DNA from: Thermoanaerobaculia bacterium
Lineage (GTDB): Bacteria; Acidobacteriota; Thermoanaerobaculia; Gp7-AA8
NCBI GenBank assembly: GCA_017883205.1
Contig: JADGNZ010000042.1
Location: 1-53,578 of the forward strand
Reading direction: 5' to 3'
DNA: 53,578 nucleotides
Of the stretch, positions 7,955-16,000 are shown in pieces. The position numbers were made by a program, and so were the translations under genes. Numbering within the stretch: the first letter of the stretch is position 1; every line of letters begins with the position of its first letter. The notes under the pieces were generated by a model. That model did no database searches and had not been told where the DNA came from. It saw nothing but the letters and a program-made list of their open reading frames with translations.

Positions 7955-8344
7955 ATGACCGACCGACAACCGCCACGACCGACCGACTCCGAGCTTGCCA
8001 TCCTGGGCGTGCTCTGGGAGCGCGGACCGAGCACCGTCCGCGACGTCCACGACGCACTGAATAAAGATGGCTCCACCGGCTACACCACCGTCCTGAAGAT
8101 TCTGCAGATCATGACCGAGAAAGGTCTGGTCGTTCGCGACGAGACCGAGCGCGCGCATGTCTACGAATCGCGCTACGGCGAACAGAAGACGCAGCGCCAG
8201 CTCTTGGCCGATCTCGCCGAGCGAGCCTTCGGCGGTTCCGCCACCAAACTCGTGATGCAAGCACTCTCGGGGCGCAAAGCAAGCGCCGACGAGCTGACTG
8301 CCATCCGCAACTTGCTCGACACCCTGGAAGGAGAAAAACGATGA
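7955..8344 (+). CDS. BlaI/MecI/CopY-family transcriptional repressor
   Basis: 129 residues. The start at 7955 has GAGG about ten bases upstream; an in-frame ATG at 7925 overlaps the -10 element and is rejected. It has the winged-helix pattern of the Penicillinase_R family: PTDSELAILGVLWERGPSTV, a recognition region around STGYTTVLKILQIM, and a wing KGLVVRDETERAHVYE. A C-terminal dimerisation region of about 50 residues follows. In the family, cleavage by the partner M56 protease releases the operators. The stop codon overlaps the ATG of the M56 gene (ATGA), so the two are translationally coupled. Twin operators lie just upstream. Confidence 0.93.
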   Translation: MTDRQPPRPTDSELAILGVLWERGPSTVRDVHDALNKDGSTGYTTVLKILQIMTEKGLVVRDETERAHVYESRYGEQKTQRQLLADLAERAFGGSATKLVMQALSGRKASADELTAIRNLLDTLEGEKR

Positions 8345-10503
8345 ACGGACTGGGCAACCTACTGGGCACTCCTCTGGCGCAGGCGATCGGCTGGGCGCTG
8401 GTTCACCTTCTCTGGCAGGGCCTGCTCGTCGCGGCCATCCTCGCCGCCACGCTTGCACTCCTTTCGAAGCAGAGCGCGAACGCGCGCTACCTCGCCTCCT
8501 GCGGCGCGCTGGTCCTGCTCGTGATTCTCGGCGCGGCGACAGCGTATCGGTCGTACGAGGGGGGTCGCGTTTCGGGGGTCGGGAGTCGGAACGAAACCGG
8601 CACCATCGCACTCCCAGCGAACCTCGACGCTTCCTCGGGAGATCTCAGCTCCGACACCCGACTCCCGACACCCGACACCCGCTTCGAGCTATCCACCTTC
8701 GCCAAAGCCCAGCTCCCGAAAGTCGTCCTCATCTGGCTCACCGGCGTTCTGCTGCTGTCCGTGCGGCTTCTTTTCGGATGGCTGCGCGCGCATGCGATCG
8801 CGAAGCGCAACGCCACGGATGCTGCGCCGGAATGGCAGCGCGCCGCGCGGCGTCTGGCGCACGCGCTGAACCTTCGCCGGGCCGTACAGCTTCTCGAGTC
8901 GGCCGCTGTCGAAGTGCCGACCGTGATCGGATGGCTTCGTCCCGTCGTCCTTCTTCCCGCGGCCACGCTCACGGGACTTTCCACCGAACAGATGGAGATG
9001 ATCCTTGCGCACGAGCTGGCGCATGTCCGCCGCAACGACTTCTTCGTCAACCTGATGCAGGCGGTCGTCGAGACGCTGCTTTTCTACCATCCGGCAGTGT
9101 GGTGGATCTCGAACCGCATCCGCGTGGAGCGCGAGCATTGCTGCGATGACGTGGCCGTCTCCGTCACCGGCAACGCCCTTGTTTACGCACGCGCGCTGAC
9201 CCGTCTGGAAGAGCTGCGCGTCGCCGATGCACAGGCCTTCATCGCCGCGAACGGCGGCTCGCTCATCGGCCGCATCCGCCGCCTGGCGGGAGCGCGCGTC
9301 GAATCACCGAACGCGCCGTCGCGCTTCGTGGCCGGCGCCGCGCTGCTCGTGGTCCTCGTGGCGCTGATCGTCGCGCCGTCGCTTCCGCTGCGCGGTGAAC
9401 AACAGAAGCCCGTCGATGCGAAAGCGACACCGAAGCCGCAGACAGCGCAGAGCAGCGTCGAGGTGAAAGCCGAGACGGTCGAAACGGACGTCGAGACCGA
9501 AACGCCCGAGGCTGACATGAACGATACGGTCGTTCCGGCGCTTGCTCCGCGCGCAGCCATCGAAGGCGGCGTCCGAGGCGGCGTTGAAGGTGGAGTCGCA
9601 GGCGGGATCCCCGGCGGAGTCGACGGCGGCATCGCAGGAGGAATCGCGGACGGCGTCGTTGACGGCGTCGCCGGAAACGTCGCACCAACTGCTCCACGCG
9701 CCTTCATGTGGGACGGCCAGCCGGCCATCGCCATCGCGCCGCTGGCGCGCGCGGCGGTGTCACCACGAGTCGCCGTCGCCATCGCCCCAACCGTCCGCGC
9801 GATCACAGCGGCCGCACCGCGAATCGCCATGAGTGCAGTCCGCGGCTATGAGTACGCCTACGAGCAGGAAACACCCGAGCCACCTGAGCCGCCCGACACG
9901 CCAGGCGCTCCTCGGCCGGCGCACACGCCGCGTCCTCCGCGCCTGCCCTTCGCACGTCATCACATCGGCGAAGGCGGCAAGCTGACCGTCGATGACCTGA
10001 TCAAGCTCCGAGCCACTGGCGTCACTCCCGCCTACATCGACGCGATGCGTGGTGTGGGACTGGGTGAGCTTTCCCTCGACGAGATCGCCGACATGAAAGC
10101 CGTCGGCGTCACACCGGACTACATCAGCGCTCTTCGCGCTGCCGGGATCAAGTTCGACAGCGTCCGCAACGTCACCGAGCTGCGCGCCGTCGGCGTCACC
10201 GTCGAATACGCCGCACAGATGCGCGCGGCCGGATACGGCAACCTCACCACCAAACAGCTCGTCGAGATGCGCGCCTTGGGTGTCTCGCCAGCGTATGTCA
10301 AGCAGCTCAACGACGCCGGCTACCACAGCCTGACGCCGAACGAGCTCGTGGAGCTGCGCGCGCAGAGAGTCAATCCTGAATTCATCAAGTCGCTCAACGA
10401 CGCCGGCTACACGAACCTCTCCGTGAAGGATCTCGTCCGTATGGCCGCGACGGGAGTCAACGCAGACTTCATTCGCGATCTGGCGAAGTACAAGGTGAAG
10501 TGA
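8341..10503 (+). CDS. M56 (BlaR1-like) membrane metalloprotease with a repeat ectodomain
   Basis: 720 residues. The N-terminal part is a multi-pass membrane region (segments near residues 13-35, 44-62 and 123-143). Then comes the M56 zinc site HELAH at 224-228, a conserved FYHPAVWW block, and REHCCDDVAV (Glu265 a likely ligand). Another membrane segment lies near residues 325-345. After it the sensor part differs from BlaR1: instead of a penicillin-binding domain there is a Gly/Val-rich low-complexity stretch (about 400-450), a Pro-rich linker, and six ~28-residue helical repeats (about 545-720) with a V(T/S)P-Y/F-I core. The same repeat occurs in the secreted protein encoded next. By family, signal binding outside leads to cleavage of the BlaI repressor. 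Residues ~73-114 are encoded by a hairpin repeat. Confidence 0.9.
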   Translation: MNGLGNLLGTPLAQAIGWALVHLLWQGLLVAAILAATLALLSKQSANARYLASCGALVLLVILGAATAYRSYEGGRVSGVGSRNETGTIALPANLDASSGDLSSDTRLPTPDTRFELSTFAKAQLPKVVLIWLTGVLLLSVRLLFGWLRAHAIAKRNATDAAPEWQRAARRLAHALNLRRAVQLLESAAVEVPTVIGWLRPVVLLPAATLTGLSTEQMEMILAHELAHVRRNDFFVNLMQAVVETLLFYHPAVWWISNRIRVEREHCCDDVAVSVTGNALVYARALTRLEELRVADAQAFIAANGGSLIGRIRRLAGARVESPNAPSRFVAGAALLVVLVALIVAPSLPLRGEQQKPVDAKATPKPQTAQSSVEVKAETVETDVETETPEADMNDTVVPALAPRAAIEGGVRGGVEGGVAGGIPGGVDGGIAGGIADGVVDGVAGNVAPTAPRAFMWDGQPAIAIAPLARAAVSPRVAVAIAPTVRAITAAAPRIAMSAVRGYEYAYEQETPEPPEPPDTPGAPRPAHTPRPPRLPFARHHIGEGGKLTVDDLIKLRATGVTPAYIDAMRGVGLGELSLDEIADMKAVGVTPDYISALRAAGIKFDSVRNVTELRAVGVTVEYAAQMRAAGYGNLTTKQLVEMRALGVSPAYVKQLNDAGYHSLTPNELVELRAQRVNPEFIKSLNDAGYTNLSVKDLVRMAATGVNADFIRDLAKYKVK
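8559..8681. repeat. GGGTGTCGGG-type repeat (family F) inside the M56 gene
   Basis: The left arm (about 8559-8589) carries GGGGGTCGGGAGTCGG and the right arm (about 8652-8681) carries CCGACACCCGACTCCC-type units. This is the same sequence type that occurs between genes at 29636-29690 and around 38785 and 38970-39026. The insertion keeps the reading frame and adds about 40 residues to a loop between membrane segments. Confidence 0.75.
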
Positions 10504-10527
10504 GCTCAGAGTGGCCAACCGTTAGCG

Positions 10528-10561
10528 GCCAGCGGTCAGGTAGCGATGCCTGGCCGCTGGC
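10528..10561. repeat. GCCAGCGGTCAG-type hairpin (family E)
   Basis: Two 13-base arms with one mismatch and an 8-base loop, 25 bases after the M56 stop codon. It could attenuate or terminate transcription between the M56 gene and the repeat-protein gene. Related sequence is at 33841-33947. Confidence 0.75.
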
Positions 10562-10653
10562 GACGAACAATTGCTTCAAACTTTCGCGCAACCAATACGT
10601 CCGATTGACCACTGGACGTTACGAACGCCCCAACAACGATAAGGAGCCACACC

Positions 10654-11691
10654 ATGCGCCGTACACTCGCCCTCGCCCTCTTCCTTTTTCTTGCCGCGTT
10701 CACGGCGCGCGCTGAGCAGCATGGCGCGTGGCACCTGACGAACAACGACGACTCGCGCGATGACGGGAAAGTGCAACTGCAGCTCGTCTCCGATCACAAC
10801 CAGAACAGTCAATCGATGGAGCGCAACGCGTTCAGCGGCCTCACCGCCGCGCAGATGAGCGCGACAACCGAAACGCCGGTCGATTTCAATCTCGTGCGCG
10901 ATGCGGGCACAGTCCATTTCACCGGCACCTTCCTCAATGGAGAAGGCGTCGGGCGGTTCACCTTCGCTCCGAACGCTTCCTACGCGGCCACGCTCCGAAC
11001 GCTCGGTGTCAATGCGAGCGACCTCGACGACGACCGGCTCTTCTCCCTCGCCTTGCACGACGTCTCCGCAGCCTTCATCCGCGAGATGCAGTCGCTCGGC
11101 TATCGCGAAGATCTCAACCGCTACATCGCCTTCCGCATCCACGGCGCGTCGCCGCAGTTCGTGCGCGAGCTCAACGCGCTCGGCTACAAGCCCGACGGCG
11201 AGCAACTCGTCACCTTCCGCATTCACGGCGTGACGGCGCAGTTCATCCGCGACATCCGCGCTCTCGGATACCAGCCCGACGGACAGGAGCTGGTGACATT
11301 CCGCATCCACGGCGTCTCCCCTGAATTCATCCGCGGCATGCGCGCGCTTGGCTACCAGCCCGACGCCCGGCAACTGGTAAACTTCCGCATCCACGGTGTC
11401 TCCCCCGAGTTCGCCAGCGGCATGAAGGACCTCGGCGTGCGCGATTTGGAGGCCGATGATCTTGTCGCGCTACGCATCCACGGTGCCACCGTCGACTACG
11501 TCCGCGAGCTCCGCGACCTCGGCTACCCGAATCTGAGCACGGAACAGCTCGTATCCATGCGAATCCATGGCGTGTCCGCAAGCTACATTCGCGATCTGAA
11601 GACCGCCGGCTACGCGAACATCCCGGTCGAGAAACTCGTCGACATGCGCATTCATGGGATCGATGCGGAGCTGGTTCGGCGAACGAGATGA
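10654..11691 (+). CDS. Secreted protein with eight ~28-residue repeats
   Basis: 345 residues. The ATG follows AAGGAG by eight bases. Residues 1-20 form a signal peptide (cleavage after TARA). An N-terminal beta-rich domain of about 90 residues comes first. Then eight tandem repeats of 28-31 residues run to the C-terminus, with the consensus LGY-x4-6-LVxFRIHGVSPEFIRxMRA. The repeats match those at the C-terminus of the M56 protease encoded 150 bases upstream (for example VSPAYVKQLNDAGY there). Because both are expected outside the cytoplasmic membrane, direct contact through like-to-like repeats is plausible, which would make this protein a ligand, inhibitor or co-sensor. That is inference. 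It closes the BlaI/M56 cluster. Confidence 0.85.
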   Translation: MRRTLALALFLFLAAFTARAEQHGAWHLTNNDDSRDDGKVQLQLVSDHNQNSQSMERNAFSGLTAAQMSATTETPVDFNLVRDAGTVHFTGTFLNGEGVGRFTFAPNASYAATLRTLGVNASDLDDDRLFSLALHDVSAAFIREMQSLGYREDLNRYIAFRIHGASPQFVRELNALGYKPDGEQLVTFRIHGVTAQFIRDIRALGYQPDGQELVTFRIHGVSPEFIRGMRALGYQPDARQLVNFRIHGVSPEFASGMKDLGVRDLEADDLVALRIHGATVDYVRELRDLGYPNLSTEQLVSMRIHGVSASYIRDLKTAGYANIPVEKLVDMRIHGIDAELVRRTR

Positions 11692-11797
11692 GTAGCGCTG
11701 GCGGCTCGCCGGCTGGACCGCTGCCGGCCCGGCGGCGGTGTCAAAGAAAATCGCCAGCGAGCCGCTGGCGGTCCAGCCGACGAGCCGTCGGCGCTAC
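11692..11797. repeat. GCCGGCGGCGCTAC-type repeat (family D)
   Basis: GC-rich inverted repeat between two convergent genes. It begins GTAGCGCTGGCGG and ends GTCGGCGCTAC, with internal GGCGGTCCAGCCG-type units. A shorter relative is at 35307-35358. Position between convergent stops suits a bidirectional terminator. Confidence 0.8.
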
Positions 11798-11822
11798 GTC
11801 GGCTTGGGCGCCCGTCGCGGCT

Positions 11823-12830
11823 TCACCGCGCCGCGCGTCTCCGCCCAACGCTCGCCGGTTGCCACCCCAACTGCACGACCTCGAAATCGCTGCCTTTGAT
11901 CGCTCCGAAGGCCGGGTTGAGGATGTCGTTGTCCCAGCGGGTGTCATAGGTGCCGCTGACGTAGAGATCGCTGCCGTTGTCGGCGACGATCAGGCCGTAG
12001 GTTTTCATCGCCTGGAAGATGCGGCGCAGTGGCTCGGGAAACGCGGAGATGTCTTTTGATGCTTTGAGCCGCAGGCGCGCGCCCATCGGCAGGGCGCCGG
12101 ACGTCGAGCCGGCGCGGTGCGAGGCGGGAAAGACGTAGCCGTTCGTGTGGCGTACGGTCACGCGAAAGGCGTGGCGGATCGGCGCGGTTCCGTAGACTTC
12201 GTCGTAGCGGATGAGGCCCGGCAGAATCGCAAGGCCTGCCGCATCGGCGCTCGTCCAGCCGTCGGGGCGGCGTGTATTCGAGTCGAGCGGGAACGTCGCG
12301 CCCGAGCCTGCCTCCCAACCTGAGCCGTTCCAGTGCAGCGCGTACAACTCATAGAGGATGCGGTCGTCGCGATCGACGAGCAGCATGTGGCGGTCGCCAT
12401 CGGCATTCGGATCGTTGCCGGCCAGGCCGCCTTCGATCCACTTCTGCTGCGTCTTCGCCTCTTCCGGAATCGGATAACCCGGCGGACGGCCAGGAGCGCC
12501 GAGGTCGCTTTCGTCGGCGTTGTCGAACGACACCGGAAGAAGCGGTTGCGATCCGGCCACGACGACGTAGGGCATGCCGTAGATGGGCGCCGAGGAATCG
12601 CCGCTGTCGCCGCCGAAATCGGGATGCATCCCGCGGGTTGCGCCGACGTCGGCGATGAAGGCGGCGCTCTTCGCGTCGACCGGCGCTGCGCTGATGTCGG
12701 TGTTCCACCAGTTTCCTGGCGGGAAGAGCGGAAGCGGCTGCGGGAGGTCGCCGCCCCGCTGCGGCGCCTGCGCCTGCGCCGGCGCAGCCAGCAGAATGAT
12801 CGACAAGCAGCACGCCGCGCCCCGGAGCAT
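11823..12830 (-). CDS. Secreted conserved protein of unknown function
   Basis: 335 residues from the ATG at 12828-12830. That start gives a good signal peptide (MLRGAACCLSIILLAAPAQA). The frame is open further upstream but without signal-like sequence, and no ribosome site is obvious for either choice. Mature blocks that look conserved are NWWNTDISAAPVDAKSA, GMHPDFGGDSG, IYGMPYVVVAGSQP, DGDRHMLLVDRDDRILYELY, DGWTSADAAGLAILPGL, ALPMGARLRLKA, YGLIVADNGSDLYV and RWDND. The regular Trp/Asp-rich beta pattern suggests a beta-sandwich or carbohydrate-active fold. I know the pattern as a conserved uncharacterised family and cannot name a function. It is divergent from the large matrixin gene. Confidence 0.75.
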   Translation of the reverse strand: MLRGAACCLSIILLAAPAQAQAPQRGGDLPQPLPLFPPGNWWNTDISAAPVDAKSAAFIADVGATRGMHPDFGGDSGDSSAPIYGMPYVVVAGSQPLLPVSFDNADESDLGAPGRPPGYPIPEEAKTQQKWIEGGLAGNDPNADGDRHMLLVDRDDRILYELYALHWNGSGWEAGSGATFPLDSNTRRPDGWTSADAAGLAILPGLIRYDEVYGTAPIRHAFRVTVRHTNGYVFPASHRAGSTSGALPMGARLRLKASKDISAFPEPLRRIFQAMKTYGLIVADNGSDLYVSGTYDTRWDNDILNPAFGAIKGSDFEVVQLGWQPASVGRRRAAR

Positions 12831-13004
12831 GAAAACGATTCTCGCCGGTTGGCGGCGGAGTTTTGTAACTCCAGTCACAGCCGCCAGACACTTTCGGAAC
12901 GAGATTGGTACGACTACAATGTTTGGGTTATTCAAATAAGTAACGGAAACAAATCCACTGGCCAGTTCCGGCCACCGCAATCAACCAAAGAGAGAGGTCC
13001 GTTC

Positions 13005-16000
13005 TTGAAATCGATCCGGCTCGCTGCATCCGTCGTCTTTCTTCTCGCCTCGGCTGTCTCGGCAACGGTGTTCCAGCCCACCAGCGACCGCCAACTGGCC
13101 GACCGCTCCGATTCCGTCGTCGTCGCCACCGTGCGCGATGCCGCGTCCCAAGTGCGCGCCGACGGATACGTCGTCACCGACTATCACCTCGAGATCGAGG
13201 AGACGCTCAAAGGCACCGCGGCAGGCACGATCATCGTCAGCGAGATCGGCGGACGGAGCGGCGATCGCTTCACCTTCATCAGCGACTCCGCCGCCTACAC
13301 GCCCGGCGAGCACGTCCTGGTCTTCCTGAAAAAGCGCAGCGACGGAACGTACTTCACGACGTCGATGGCGATGGGCAAGTTCTCGTTCACACGCACCGCG
13401 AGCGGCGAAGCGGTGGTGACGCGCGATGTGTCGGAGCTGCGCGACGATCCGGCGCGACTGGCGAACGAGTTCAAACAGTTCGTGCAGGGGAAGACGACCG
13501 CGTCGTACGCGACGAAGCTGACGCCGATTGCAACGGCGTTTCATCCGATCGCCACCGCGGCTGCATCTGCGTACACGTTGACCGGCTGCGGCGCAGGCTG
13601 TTTTCCGGTTCGCGTGCAAGGCGGAGAATCGGGCGGCGGACTGGCTTTCCTGTCGAGCGGCACCCTGGGAACTGTCGACGGTCCCGGCGGAATCTCCAAC
13701 GCCGCCGCCGCATGGACGAGCGATCCTGACTCGGGCATCGTCCTCTCCTACGCAGGGACTAGCACTTCGAGCGCCCCGGACACCGAGGATGGTAAGAACG
13801 TCGTTTATCTGGGCTACACCGGCTCTGATAACGGAGTCTGCGACGGTGCGATGGGCTGCACGATTGGCGTCGGCAATATCACCCATATCTACAAAGGGGA
13901 GACGTTCATTAGCATCTCCGACGCCGACATTCTCGTCCGTCCGGGCATCACCGCCGCGCAGTACGCGGCGCTGATCACGCACGAAGTCGGCCATGCCATC
14001 GGCCTGCGCCACTCGGATGCGGGGACACCATTCAGTTCATCAGCGATCATGACATCGAGTGTGAACGCGGCGTTTGGCTCCAACCTGCAGGCGTGGGATC
14101 ACGAAGCGGTCAGCTACGTCTACGGTAACGGCCCACCATGTCAGCCTCCCACCTCGGTCAGCATCAGCGGCGGCGGCGCGTATCCGTCCAGCCAAATGGC
14201 AACGCTGAATGCCAACCTCGTCGGCGGCAATGGCACCTTCACCTACGCATGGTTCGAAGGCGTCGCGCCTGACAACTCGCATCCCGTCGGCACCAACAGC
14301 TCCACCTTCACCACGCCTCCGATCACCGCCACGACGAACTACTGGGTCAAAGTCAACAACGGCTGTGGCAACGTCACCGCCGGAGCGCAGGTCTTCGTGC
14401 AGCAAGACACCTGCACGCCGGCGATCATCAACGGCCAGCCAAATGGGCAGACCATCAGCTCCGGCGGCACGGCCTCGATGACCGTCAATGCCGGCGGCTC
14501 ACCGCCGCTCACCTATCAGTGGTACCGGGCCACGAGCACGGCCGATACCAGCACGCCGGTGGGAACGAACAGCCCGCTCTTCACGACGCCGGCGCTGACG
14601 CAGAGCACGTCGTACTGGGTCAAGGTGACCAACGCGTGCGGCACCGCCCTCAGCAACATCGCCACGATCACGGTCACGACTCCTGGTGACTGCCCGAAGC
14701 CGTCGTTCGCCATCCAGCCCGCAAGCAGCAACCCCGTGCCCGGCACTCCGACCTACCTTGTCGCCTTCGCCACGGGCGCCATCTCGTACCAATGGTACAA
14801 AGGCGTCACAGGCGACACGTCGACGCCCGTCAACGGATCGGGCCCATCGAACGACCGCTGGGTCAACCAGATCTTCATCGATCTGCTCGGCCGGACCGCC
14901 GATGCCGGGTCGCTGTCCAGCTACAGCACCCTCCTCGGCGGCGGCACACCGCGCACGACCGTCGCGCTCAGCGTCCTGACGTCGGACGAATACCGCAACC
15001 GGCTGATGACGAGCTTCTACGCAACGTTCCTGCACCGCACGCCGTCCGCCCCGGAGCTCAGCTTCTGGCTCCCTGCCTTCGCCGCGAACCTGAGCGACGA
15101 ACAGATCGAAGCGCAGCTCGTTGCGTCACCGGAGTACTTCGCGCTTTCCGGCGGCACGAACGCCGGCTGGATCACTCGAATCTTTAACGACGTCCTGGGC
15201 CGCACACCGTCGGCGGCGGAGACCGCCACATACAGCGGCTTTCTGGGCAGTTCGTCGCGCGTAACGGTCGGCCTCTCCATCCTCAAATCGAGCGAAGCGG
15301 TCAACCGGCGCGTGCAGCAGTATTACTCGGGTTTCCTGCGCCGCAACGCTACGGCAGCCGAGGCAGGCGCACTCGTGCCTGCGATTCTGGGTGGCGTGAG
15401 CGACGAGCAAGTCATCGCGCAGATTCTGGATGCCGATGAGTACTTCAACTACGGCACGCTCCTCGTCGTTGATCCAATCACCGTGACCACCCGCTACTGG
15501 GTTCGCGCGACCAACACATGCGGCCCGACCGACAGCATCACGGCGACCCTCACGGTCCCGCAGTGCGCAGCGCCCGTCATTTCCGACCAGCCAAAGAACG
15601 CCACAGGCACCTTCGGTGTACCGATTTCCCTCTCCGTTGTCGCCTCCGGCGCGGTCTCGTATCAGTGGTATCGCGCATCGTCGGGCGATCCATCAAACCC
15701 CGTTTCCGGCGGGACCGGTCCCGTGCTCACCATCACCCCGCAGGCCACCGGCTTCACCGATTACTGGGTGAAGGTCACCAACTCCTGCGGCAGCACAAAC
15801 AGCAGCACCGCGACGACCACGATCAACTGCGGATCGCGGACGATGACGGTCCGCACACAGCCGGCCGCGACATCTGGATCGACCTATACGGTCTCGTGGA
15901 ACTTTGATCCGCAGCTCGATGTCCGCAACGACTTGCAGGAAGCGACCAAGCCCGATTTCAGCGACGCAGTTACCTTCGAGGTGACCGGCGTTGGCTCGCG

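Noticed and set aside
12333-13004. N-terminal extension of the matrixin frame
   Set aside because: It is antisense to the divergent secreted protein, and a signal peptide with a ribosome site begins only at the TTG at 13005.
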